Below the pieces are notes generated by a model that worked only from the letters and a program-made list of their open reading frames with translations, was not told the DNA's origin and searched no databases. The translations under genes were made by a program, and so were the position numbers. A stretch of DNA of 5,983 nucleotides from CANJBX01 sp041487815 (GTDB taxonomy: Bacteria > Pseudomonadota > Alphaproteobacteria > Rhizobiales > Xanthobacteraceae), in assembly GCA_041487815.1 (NCBI GenBank), contig JBGPOB010000238.1, positions 1 through 5,983 on the forward strand, in the 5' to 3' direction. Shown piece after piece: positions 1 to 5,983 of this stretch; position 1 is the stretch's first letter; every line of letters starts with the position of its first letter.

Positions 1-1
1 G

Positions 2-295
2 CTGTTTCTCGATAAGCGCAACCAGCTCATTGCCGACGAATTGCAGCAGGTCGGAACCGTCGATCACACGCCGGTTTATCCGCGCGAGGTGGTCAAGCGG
101 GCGCTCGAATTGTCGGCCACCGCCGTCGTTCTCGTTCACAATCATCCGTCGGGAGATCCAACGCCGTCGCGCGCCGACATCCAGATGACGCAGTCCATCG
201 TTGAGATCGCGCGTCCGCTGGGAATTTCCGTGCACGATCATCTGATCGTCGGCAAGGAAGGGCATGCAAGCCTGAAAGGGTTGCGCTTGATCTGA
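2..295 (+). CDS. radC: RadC family JAMM/MPN-domain protein, C-terminal part (5' end outside window)
   Basis: The frame is open from the left edge to a TGA at 293-295 and gives the last 97 residues of a RadC-type protein. Seen directly: an LFLDKRNQLIADE strand at the window edge, then VYPREVVKRAL, then the JAMM metal-binding signature HNHPSGDPTPSRAD with its two His and one Asp, then a C-terminal DHLIVG strand and a GLRLI end. These match the RadC (YeeS/MPN) domain order, and the end falls where the family normally ends. The N-terminal helix-hairpin-helix part lies outside the window. RadC proteins were named for DNA repair, but their biochemical role is unsettled; the fold is that of Zn-dependent JAB1/MPN peptidases. 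The gene converges on the Inh-type gene across a 30-nt gap. Nothing suggests a broken gene; it is cut only by the window. Confidence 0.95.
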   Translation: MFLDKRNQLIADELQQVGTVDHTPVYPREVVKRALELSATAVVLVHNHPSGDPTPSRADIQMTQSIVEIARPLGISVHDHLIVGKEGHASLKGLRLI

Positions 296-325
296 AGGGA
301 ACGAAGGCCCCGCTCCCGCAGCGGC

Positions 326-1018
326 TCAGCGCCGTGTCAACATCAATGGGTCCGGCTCCTGCGGGACGATGCGCCAGGTGCCCTCGTCGTCGCCGAACCG
401 CCAGACTTGGCCGCGCGCCGATCTCAAGATCAATTCGCCGCGCTCGATCTGCCAGGTCACGGGCGCGAACCGCGTAATCGCCGCGTCACACCCGGGTTTG
501 ACTTGCAGTGGAAGTTCGCTGGCGTTGGCCTTTGCGGACAGGGTTATCGTGCAGATCGGTGCACCGTCTCCCCGCAACACATTCCAATCGCCGATCATCT
601 GGTCGACGCTTCGCGTGGCTGCGGCAGCGGCGGCCGCGCTCTGCAGGAACGTCAGCGGCTGCCCAGGCCGCAGCGACTCGTACATTCCGTTTTCCACCTC
701 GTTGAATTCGAACGAAATCTTGCCTTTGGCATCGACGATCCGGACGATGTTGTCACCGAGGAGGCTCCAGGCAGCCGCCTCCTTGAGCGGCGGAAAATCG
801 ATCGTGCAAGTGGCGCGGTTAAAGTCGAGCCGGAATCCCGTGCCGGCTGCGTCCGATTTTAATTCGACGACGCAGATCTTGTCGTGATCTGCATTCGATA
901 TTTCCCAGGAGCCGGCAAGCGCCTTGGCGGCTTCGTTGACTTGAGACTGCGAGGCTGCAGGCTCGATGGCAAGGACGGCAAGGCCAACGGCCGCAATGCA
1001 CTGGACGAGCGTAGGCAT
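326..1018 (-). CDS. Secreted protein with two tandem AprI/Inh-type metalloprotease-inhibitor domains
   Basis: This is a predicted 230-residue exported protein. Residues 1-23 look like a Sec signal peptide: a hydrophobic core (IAAVGLAVLAI) ends in PAAS before Gln24. Cys7 does not sit in a proper lipobox, so I infer a periplasmic or secreted protein, unlike the lipoprotein Omp19. Two similar domains follow, about 31-126 and 138-230. Each has a GxW start (W38, W145), a Cys pair about 21-22 apart (C49/C71, C156/C177) and a later Trp (W84, W189). This is the small disulfide-closed beta-barrel pattern of AprI/Inh inhibitors, which block serralysin-type proteases. A run of seven alanines (128-134) links the domains. 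I chose the ATG at 1018 over a TTG at 1084 because it puts the signal peptide at the N-terminus; no good Shine-Dalgarno is seen at either. No protease gene is nearby, so the target is unknown. Confidence 0.8.
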   Translation of the reverse strand: MPTLVQCIAAVGLAVLAIEPAASQSQVNEAAKALAGSWEISNADHDKICVVELKSDAAGTGFRLDFNRATCTIDFPPLKEAAAWSLLGDNIVRIVDAKGKISFEFNEVENGMYESLRPGQPLTFLQSAAAAAAATRSVDQMIGDWNVLRGDGAPICTITLSAKANASELPLQVKPGCDAAITRFAPVTWQIERGELILRSARGQVWRFGDDEGTWRIVPQEPDPLMLTRR

Positions 1019-1085
1019 GGGTTTGACTGTGCTCGGCAGACCACTCGGACTGGAAAAGCTAGCAAGCGGCGCGGCTACGGGCAAT

Positions 1086-1105
1086 GCGGCGAGCGCATCC
1101 GCCGC
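1086..1105 (-). other. GC-rich hairpin between the E2 gene and the Inh-type gene
   Basis: GCGGCG (1086-1091) and CGCCGC (1100-1105) form a 6-bp all-GC stem with an 8-nt loop, 27 nt after the E2 stop in the direction of transcription. It could weakly end the operon, but ATTGCC rather than a U-run follows, and short GC stems arise often by chance in such DNA. The rest of the 114-nt gap (1019-1132) shows no convincing promoter. Confidence 0.25.
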
Positions 1106-1132
1106 CTTAGTGCATCCGCCCTGCGGCGCCGG

Positions 1133-2455
1133 TCAAATCATCATCCCCACGGGGTGCTCGATATACAGCTTAAACGCCGCCAGCAGTTCGGCCCCAAGCA
1201 CGCCATCGACGACCCGATGGTCGCAGGACAGCGTTACAGTCATCCGGTTGACGAAGCGCCAGCCATCGCCGTCCTCGACCGGTCGGCGTTGCACCGCCCC
1301 GACGGCGAGAACGGTGGCCTGCGGCGGATTGATGATGGCGGAAAATGCGCCCACGCCGTACATCCCGAGGTTTGAAATCGCACTGGCACCGCCTTGAATT
1401 TCCGACGGCTTGAGTTTTTTGGTACGGGCGCGGGCAACGAGATCCTTCATCTCGCGCGAAATATCGGAAATGCTCTTGGCCTGAGCGTCGCGGATCACCG
1501 GTGTTACGAGCCCGCCTTCGATCGAGACGGCAATGCCGATATCGGAGGCGTTGAACCGCAGGAAACGGTCGTCGGCATAGACCGCGTTCGCCGCGGGCAC
1601 CTTTTGCAGCGCGAGCGCCAGCGCCTTGATGATGAAGTCGTTGAGCGAGATTTTTCCATCAGCCGCGTCGCCGATGGCGTTGGAGTCCTCGCGCACGCTG
1701 AGGAGCCGATCGATATCGACGTCGATGGTCAGATAAAAATGCGGCACTGTCTGCTTGGCTTCGGTGAGCCGCTTCGCAATCGTGCGGCGCATGCCGTCGA
1801 GCGGGACTTCTACGTAGGTGCCGGGTCGATACAGCGCCTTGACGCGCTCCGCCCCGGCTCCGGTTGTGCCTGCGGCGGGCGCCGGACGTCCGGATCGCGT
1901 GCCTGCGAGTTCGACATCGCGCGCGACGATGCGGCCGCCAGGTCCGGACGGTGAGATCCCTCCGAGGTCAACGCCGGTCTCGACCGCAAGCCGCCGCGCC
2001 AGTGGCGTAGTTGCGGTGCCGCCCGGCAAGCGCGCGGGGCCAAAGTTCCGTTCAGGCGTGCGCACTGCGCGAAACGGGTCCTGAATCGACGGCGGGCGCG
2101 GCGGCTCGCGGATCGAGGCTATGGCGGCGGCAACAGGCGGCGTAGCGGGGGAGCGCGTGGGAGGTGGCGCGAATTGCGGTGGAACCGCGACTGCGCTGAC
2201 GGCGTGTGCGGCGGTGCTGGCGCCATCGCCGGACAGCACAGCAACCACCGCGCCGACCGGTGCGATCTCGCCTTCGGGAACTCGGATCTCGGTGAGCACG
2301 CCGGCGCTCGTTGCCGGCACTTCCATCGATGTCTTGTCGGTTTCAATCTCGAACAGGTTTTCGCCCGGCTTCACGGCATCGCCGGCGGACTTGAACCACT
2401 TCGTGACCTTGCCCTCGGTGACGGTTTCGCCGAGCTGCGGCATCAGGACGTCCAC
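1133..2455 (-). CDS. Dihydrolipoamide acyltransferase (E2) of a 2-oxo acid / acetoin dehydrogenase complex
   Basis: E2 core enzyme, 440 residues from the chosen start. Domains seen: a lipoyl domain at about 1-78 with lipoylated K41 in ETDKTSME; a Pro/Ala-rich swinging linker at about 79-147; a peripheral-subunit-binding domain at about 148-184 (TPLARRLAVE to GRIVARDVE) that docks E1 or E3; and a catalytic domain at about 214-440 with the active site DHRVVDG (H413, D417). The VPHFYLTIDVD and ISNLGMYGVGAFSAIINPP segments resemble acetyl-transferring E2 of pyruvate or Bacillus-type acetoin dehydrogenase, rather than succinyl or branched-chain E2. It is not the AcoC type that carries an alpha/beta-hydrolase domain. 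The GTG at 2455 is preferred because MDVLMPQLGE is where E2 proteins usually begin and a GGGGG stretch lies 5 nt upstream. An in-frame GTG at 2479 would add eight residues but has no visible ribosome site. It is the last gene of the operon. Confidence 0.92.
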   Translation of the reverse strand: MDVLMPQLGETVTEGKVTKWFKSAGDAVKPGENLFEIETDKTSMEVPATSAGVLTEIRVPEGEIAPVGAVVAVLSGDGASTAAHAVSAVAVPPQFAPPPTRSPATPPVAAAIASIREPPRPPSIQDPFRAVRTPERNFGPARLPGGTATTPLARRLAVETGVDLGGISPSGPGGRIVARDVELAGTRSGRPAPAAGTTGAGAERVKALYRPGTYVEVPLDGMRRTIAKRLTEAKQTVPHFYLTIDVDIDRLLSVREDSNAIGDAADGKISLNDFIIKALALALQKVPAANAVYADDRFLRFNASDIGIAVSIEGGLVTPVIRDAQAKSISDISREMKDLVARARTKKLKPSEIQGGASAISNLGMYGVGAFSAIINPPQATVLAVGAVQRRPVEDGDGWRFVNRMTVTLSCDHRVVDGVLGAELLAAFKLYIEHPVGMMI

Positions 2456-2460
2456 GAAAT

Positions 2461-2465
2461 CCCCC
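2461..2465 (-). promoter_or_regulatory. Probable ribosome binding site for the E2 gene
   Basis: On the minus strand a GGGGG run lies 5 nt before the GTG at 2455, just after an A8 tract at 2469-2476. It can pair with the anti-Shine-Dalgarno CCUCC using one G-U wobble. It decides the start in favour of 2455, because the upstream GTG at 2479 is preceded by GC-rich pyrimidine-containing sequence without a purine stretch. Confidence 0.45.
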
Positions 2466-2528
2466 GCGTTTTTTTTCACACGCCGCGCAGGCGGAGCATC
2501 CAGCCCCCCAAGGCCCGGCGGTTACTGG

Positions 2529-2550
2529 ATCGCCCGTATGCGCGGGCGAT
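2529..2550 (-). other. Perfect inverted repeat (hairpin) between the aldehyde dehydrogenase and E2 genes
   Basis: The arms ATCGCCCG (2529-2536) and CGGGCGAT (2543-2550) are perfectly complementary over 8 bp with a 6-nt loop. The repeat lies in the only sizeable gap of the operon, 16 nt after the aldehyde dehydrogenase stop. On the minus strand it is followed by CCAGTAACC, with no U-run, so a full intrinsic terminator is unlikely. An intercistronic mRNA-stabilising or processing hairpin, a partial terminator or an operator would all fit. The structure is seen; the role is inferred. Confidence 0.5.
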
Positions 2551-2565
2551 GATATGTCAACTGTT

Positions 2566-4017
2566 CTACCAGCTCAGCGACACATACTGCGTCTCAAGAA
2601 ACTCCATCATCCCCTCGTGCGCGCCTTCGCGGCCGATACCGCTCTGCTTCATGCCGCCGAATGGCGCGGCCGGGTCGGAAACCAGGCCGCGGTTGAGGCC
2701 GATCATGCCAAAGTCGAGCTTTTCCGACACCCGCATGCCGCGCGTAATATCGCCGGTATAGAGATAGGCGATGAGCCCGTATTCGGTGTCGTTGGCGCGC
2801 TTGACCACCTCGTCTTCCGACTTGAACGTCTGCAACGATGCCACCGGGCCGAAAATTTCCTCGCGCAGCATGGCGGCGCTGTCGGGAACGTTGTCGAGCA
2901 CCGTCGCCGGATAGAAGTATCCCGGTCCGCCGGGCGCCTTGCCGCCGGTCAATACTTTCGCGCCCTTGCCGACCGCGTCATCAACCAGCGCGGAAACCTT
3001 CTTTTTCGCCTCGGCGTTGACCAGCGGACCGAGCGTGATGCCGTCCTGCAGGCCGTTTCCCATCTTCAACGCTTCCATGCGGGCGGTAAGTTTTTTGGCG
3101 AATTCCGCATGCACCTTCTCGTGCACATAGAAGCGATTCGCCGAGGTGCACGCCTCGCCCATGTTGCGCATCTTGGCGATCATCGCGCCGTCGATCGCGG
3201 CATCGAGATCGGCATCCTCGAACACGATGAAAGGCGCGTTGCCGCCGAGTTCCATCGCCGGCTTGACGACGTTGTCGGCCGCCTCATGCAAGAGCTTGCG
3301 GCCGACTTCGGTCGAACCGGTGAACGAAATGATGCGCACGCGCGGATCGTGCAGCATGGCGCTCACCACCTTGCCGGACGAGCGCGATGGAATGACGTTG
3401 ACGACACCCGCGGACACGCCGGCCTCTTCAAGGGCGGGCATCAGGGCCAGCATGGTGAGCGGCGTATCGGAGGCGGGCTTGAGCACGACGGTGCAGCCGG
3501 CCGCGAGCGCAGGTCCGATCTTGCGCGTCGCCATGGCGGCGGGGAAATTCCACGGGGTCACCAGCACGGCGACGCCGGCCGGCTTGTGATGCACGAAGAT
3601 GCGTGCGCCGGAGGAAGGTGCCCGCGACACATCGCCGACATTGCGCACGGCTTCCTCCGCATACCAGCGGAAGAACTCGGCCGCATAGGCGACCTCGCCA
3701 CGCGAATCCGACAGCGTCTTGCCGTTCTCGATCGTGATCAGTTTCGCGAAACGCTCGGCGTCGCGCATGATCAGTTCGTAAGCCTTGCGCAGGATTTCGC
3801 CGCGCTCGCGCGGCTTCTTGGCGGCCCAGCCGGGAAAGGCGTCGCTTGCCGCATCGACCGCGGCTTTGGCATCCTCCACGGTGGCGCTCGCGACAGAAGC
3901 AATTTTCCCCTCGGTCGCCGGATCGATCACGTCGAAACGCTGTCCGTCGGACGACTTGCGCCATTTGCCGCCGATCCAGAGATCGGTCGGTACATTCGCG
4001 AGCAGATTGTCGTACAT
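2566..4017 (-). CDS. Aldehyde dehydrogenase, NAD(P)-dependent succinate-semialdehyde dehydrogenase (GabD-like) family
   Basis: A full-length ALDH-superfamily enzyme of 483 residues that oxidises an aldehyde to the acid with NAD(P)+. Seen: TPWNFP with N157, cofactor-site K180 in LKPASDTP, the Rossmann loop GSTEVG (234-239), general-base E256 in ELGGN, catalytic nucleophile C290 in GEACTSANR, and the C-terminal PFGGMKQSGIGREG segment and FLETQYVSL tail typical of GabD-type enzymes. The Ser in KPAS, where NAD-strict ALDHs often have Glu, is compatible with NADP+ use. The residue two after C290 is Ser, so the second Cys of the E. coli/human SSADH redox pair is absent. The ATG at 4017 has an AGGTGAG site just upstream; a GTG at 4026 directly after the E1 beta stop would add three residues but lacks one. 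The gene sits 9 nt after E1 beta and 110 nt before E2. The substrate is uncertain: succinate semialdehyde by family, possibly acetaldehyde or another aldehyde by context. Confidence 0.93.
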   Translation of the reverse strand: MYDNLLANVPTDLWIGGKWRKSSDGQRFDVIDPATEGKIASVASATVEDAKAAVDAASDAFPGWAAKKPRERGEILRKAYELIMRDAERFAKLITIENGKTLSDSRGEVAYAAEFFRWYAEEAVRNVGDVSRAPSSGARIFVHHKPAGVAVLVTPWNFPAAMATRKIGPALAAGCTVVLKPASDTPLTMLALMPALEEAGVSAGVVNVIPSRSSGKVVSAMLHDPRVRIISFTGSTEVGRKLLHEAADNVVKPAMELGGNAPFIVFEDADLDAAIDGAMIAKMRNMGEACTSANRFYVHEKVHAEFAKKLTARMEALKMGNGLQDGITLGPLVNAEAKKKVSALVDDAVGKGAKVLTGGKAPGGPGYFYPATVLDNVPDSAAMLREEIFGPVASLQTFKSEDEVVKRANDTEYGLIAYLYTGDITRGMRVSEKLDFGMIGLNRGLVSDPAAPFGGMKQSGIGREGAHEGMMEFLETQYVSLSW

Positions 4018-4021
4018 GGCA

Positions 4022-4028
4022 CTCACCT
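4022..4028 (-). promoter_or_regulatory. Ribosome binding site for the aldehyde dehydrogenase gene
   Basis: AGGTGAG on the minus strand lies 4 nt before the ATG at 4017 and begins inside the TAG stop codon of E1 beta (4027-4029). The close packing points to translational coupling, and the site supports the ATG over the GTG at 4026, which lies within it. Confidence 0.6.
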
Positions 4029-5007
4029 ATGCTGAAAGAGAACGGCGTATAGTTTCGGCGATACGGTCGACCGACGGAAGAACCATGTCTTCCAGCGTGT
4101 CGGCGGCCGGCAGCGGGATATGCGGCGTGGTGATCCGCACCGGCGGGCCGTCAAGATCATAAAACGCTTCGTCGGCGACGATCGAAACAATTTCGGCGCC
4201 CCAGCCGCACAGCCGCGGGTTTTCTTCGACGGTGAACAAGCGGTGGGTGCGCGCGACCGATCCGAGGATCGTCTGGGTATCGAGCGGTACCAGCGACCGG
4301 ACATCGACGACTTCGCAGTCGAGGCCGTGCTCCGCCTTGAGCTTGTCGGCGGCGGCCAGCGCGCGCGGTACCATCAGGGCGAGCGCCAGGATGGTTGCGT
4401 GCCTGCCGGGCCGAAGGATTGTGGCGGTCCCGAGCGAATCCACGATCTCGCCGTCGGGCACCTCGCCTTTAACGGCGTAAAGCGACTTGTGCTCGAAAAA
4501 AATCACCGGATCGGGATCCCGCACCGCTGCGGCCATCAGGCCGATGACATCGCGCGGATTCGATGGCGCTACGACCTTGAGGCCCGGGATCATCATGCAC
4601 CAGTTCTCGACGCTCTGGGAATGCTGGGCGCCAAAGCGCGACCCCCCGCCATTGCCGGTGCGCACGACCAACGGGCATTTGGTCTGGCCATTGGACATGT
4701 AGCGGCTTTTCGGGAATTCGTTGGCGATGTAGTCGAAGCACACCGCGAGGAAATCCGAGAACATGATTTCGGCGATCGGCTTGAGGCCGGTCATCGCGGC
4801 GCCCATGGCGGCGCCGAGAATGGCCTGTTCGGAAATCGGGGTGTCGCGCACGCGCCGTGGCCCGAACTGCTCGTAAAGTCCAACCGTGGCCTTGAACACA
4901 CCGCCAGGCTTGCCGACGTCTTCGCCGAAGAAAATCACGTCGGGATCGCGCGTCATCTCCTGGGCGATGCCGCGCGCGACCGCATCGCGGTAGGTCAGTT
5001 CCGCCAT
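4027..5007 (-). CDS. Thiamine-diphosphate-dependent dehydrogenase E1 component, beta subunit
   Basis: Complete 326-residue E1 beta subunit, the usual length for acetoin or pyruvate/branched-chain E1 beta. It pairs with E1 alpha as an alpha2-beta2 tetramer, binds the aminopyrimidine side of thiamine diphosphate and contributes to reductive acylation of lipoyl-E2. Seen: GEDVG (28-32), DTPISEQ with the catalytic Glu at E60, the RTGNGGGSRFGAQHSQ loop with active-site H129, and the C-terminal transketolase-C domain (about 190-320) with VVDVRSLVPLD and VEENPRLCGWGAE. There is no N-terminal lipoyl domain, whereas rhizobial-type housekeeping PdhB normally has one; this argues for an accessory or acetoin-type complex. 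The start is an ATG inside the end of E1 alpha (13-nt overlap), with GGAGG 6 nt upstream, so the two subunits are probably translationally coupled. Confidence 0.95.
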   Translation of the reverse strand: MAELTYRDAVARGIAQEMTRDPDVIFFGEDVGKPGGVFKATVGLYEQFGPRRVRDTPISEQAILGAAMGAAMTGLKPIAEIMFSDFLAVCFDYIANEFPKSRYMSNGQTKCPLVVRTGNGGGSRFGAQHSQSVENWCMMIPGLKVVAPSNPRDVIGLMAAAVRDPDPVIFFEHKSLYAVKGEVPDGEIVDSLGTATILRPGRHATILALALMVPRALAAADKLKAEHGLDCEVVDVRSLVPLDTQTILGSVARTHRLFTVEENPRLCGWGAEIVSIVADEAFYDLDGPPVRITTPHIPLPAADTLEDMVLPSVDRIAETIRRSLSA

Positions 5008-5983
5008 GCGCAGCCTCCATCGGCGTAAACGTCCTTGAACAGAATTTCGGGAGCCGGCGGCGGCGCCGCCTTGCAGGCTTCGGTCGCCGCGTCGACCAAT
5101 TGGCGCACCTCGGCGTCGATTTTCGCAATCGATGCTTCACCGATGCCGAATTGCTTCAGCCGCTCGCGGTAGATTTTGATTGGATCGCGCTTCTTCCAGC
5201 GTTCAAGCTCGCCTTCGGGGCGGTACTTGGCGGGGTCGGCGCGCGAATGGCCGCTATGGCGATAGGTCATGCACTCGATCAGCGACGGCCCTTGCCCGGC
5301 GCGTGCCCGTGCGTAGGCGGCGCCGGCAGTGCGATAGACGACGTCGGCATCGTTGCCGTCGATCACGATCCGCTCGAGCCCGTAGGCCGCCGCGCGATCC
5401 GCCGCTGGATGCTCGACTGCCGTCACCTCGCTGATCGGCGTATATTCCATGTAGAGGTTGTTCTCGCACACGAACACCACCGGCAATTTCCATACTGCAG
5501 CCAAGTTCAGTGCCTCGTGGAACGCGCCGATATTGGCGGTGCCGTCCCCGAAGAAGCAGACCGAGACGTCGCTGTGGCCCTTGTATTGCGCGCGCAGCGC
5601 AGCGCCGCAGGCAATCGGCAAATGCGCGCCGATGATAGCGTAGGAACCCATGACGCCGTGCGCTTCCGACGTCAGGTGCATGGAACCGCCCTTGCCGCGC
5701 ATCAATCCGTTGTCGCGCTGCATCAGTTCGCCCAGCACTTTTTCAACCGATACGCCACGCGCGAGCGTGTGAGCGTGCCCGCGGTAGGTGCAGAACGAAA
5801 GGTCGCCGGGCTGCATCGCCACGGCAAACCCGGCGGCGATCGCTTCCTGGCCAAGCGACAGGTGGCTGGTGCCCTTGACCAGATTTTGCAGGAACAGGTC
5901 AAAGGCACGCTGCTCGGCTTCGCGGATAACGACCTGCGTGCGATACATCTGCAGCCGGATCGCTTCACCGATGTCGTCGTTGA
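4995..5983 (-). CDS. Thiamine-diphosphate-dependent dehydrogenase E1 component, alpha subunit (5' end probably outside window)
   Basis: E1 alpha subunit that carries the thiamine-diphosphate motif. Counting from the in-window ATG at 5948: SLGQEA (31-36), YRGHAH (55-60), GKGGSMH (85-91), then GDGTANIG to VCENN (134-164), the classical GDG-x(n)-NN Mg/ThDP motif. The phosphorylation-loop equivalent YRHSGHSRADPAKYRP follows, with the active-site His in GHS at 234. The frame stays open for 11 more codons (NDDIGEAIRLQ) to the right edge. E1 alpha proteins usually have a helix before the MYRT..IR segment, and no Shine-Dalgarno precedes 5948, so I annotate the gene as running off the edge; a start at 5948 would give 317 residues. 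The motifs place it with AcoA/PdhA-type E1 rather than single-chain AceE. It is the first visible gene of the operon; its promoter is not in the window. Confidence 0.93.
   Translation of the reverse strand, partial: NDDIGEAIRLQMYRTQVVIREAEQRAFDLFLQNLVKGTSHLSLGQEAIAAGFAVAMQPGDLSFCTYRGHAHTLARGVSVEKVLGELMQRDNGLMRGKGGSMHLTSEAHGVMGSYAIIGAHLPIACGAALRAQYKGHSDVSVCFFGDGTANIGAFHEALNLAAVWKLPVVFVCENNLYMEYTPISEVTAVEHPAADRAAAYGLERIVIDGNDADVVYRTAGAAYARARAGQGPSLIECMTYRHSGHSRADPAKYRPEGELERWKKRDPIKIYRERLKQFGIGEASIAKIDAEVRQLVDAATEACKAAPPPAPEILFKDVYADGGCAWRN
5014..5018 (-). promoter_or_regulatory. Ribosome binding site for E1 beta inside the E1 alpha coding end
   Basis: A perfect GGAGG on the minus strand lies 6 nt before the ATG at 5007 and within the last codons of E1 alpha. 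It fixes the E1 beta start and supports coupled, equimolar synthesis of the two E1 subunits. Confidence 0.8.

Noticed and set aside
310..324. Small hairpin CCGCT/AGCGG in the radC / Inh-type convergent gap as a shared terminator
   Set aside because: The stem is only 5 bp with no T-run on either side; the position is attractive but the structure is too weak to call.
1019..1084. N-terminal extension of the Inh-type protein from a TTG at 1084
   Set aside because: It would put 22 Ser/Pro-rich residues ahead of a clear signal peptide, and no ribosome site precedes it.
2532..2560. Internal promoter with -35 TTGACA (minus strand, 2555-2560) ahead of E2
   Set aside because: The -35 hexamer is perfect, but the best -10 at a sensible spacing is TACGGG and falls within the hairpin; a single hexamer is expected by chance.
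2554..4035. Long plus-strand open frame of 493 codons opposite the aldehyde dehydrogenase
   Set aside because: It mirrors the ALDH gene almost exactly; its product is rich in His, Arg, Gly and Ala with no recognisable domain. Such antisense frames are common in GC-rich genes with G/C third positions, and all ALDH motifs lie on the minus strand.
4120..5028. Plus-strand open frame of 302 codons opposite E1 beta
   Set aside because: It is an antisense shadow of E1 beta with low-complexity, His/Arg-rich translation and no family motif.

Overview
The window reads as ordinary, GC-rich chromosome from an alphaproteobacterium, most likely of the Hyphomicrobiales (Bradyrhizobium, Rhodopseudomonas or Xanthobacteraceae-like). 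This rests on protein style, G/C-ending codons and the presence of an Inh/Omp19-type inhibitor. It is inference; no ribosomal marker is present.

Layout. The left edge (about 2-295, plus strand) holds the last 97 codons of radC, including its JAMM metal-binding signature. Everything else is on the minus strand. A short convergent gap (296-325) separates radC from a gene for a secreted protein with two tandem AprI/Inh-type protease-inhibitor domains (326-1018). Reading leftward from the right edge there is a compact operon: E1 alpha (5983 to 4995, running off the window), E1 beta (5007 to 4027, overlapping E1 alpha by 13 nt), a succinate-semialdehyde-dehydrogenase-like aldehyde dehydrogenase (4017 to 2566), and a lipoyl-bearing E2 acyltransferase (2455 or 2479 to 1133).

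How the genes work together. E1 alpha and E1 beta form a thiamine-diphosphate heterotetramer that decarboxylates a 2-oxo acid or cleaves acetoin and passes the acyl group to the lipoyl lysine of E2. E2 then makes an acyl-CoA, and its catalytic domain looks acetyl-type. E3 is not in the window. E1 beta lacks the N-terminal lipoyl domain usual in the housekeeping alphaproteobacterial PdhB, so this is probably a second, catabolic complex (acetoin-dehydrogenase-like or an accessory pyruvate-dehydrogenase-like one). The aldehyde dehydrogenase between E1 and E2 suggests that an aldehyde is made by, or feeds, the same pathway.

I found no mobile element, CRISPR array, RNA gene or clearly novel system. 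The points most worth a second look are the aldehyde dehydrogenase inside the E1/E2 operon, the two-domain Inh protein, and the perfect hairpin just ahead of the E2 gene.
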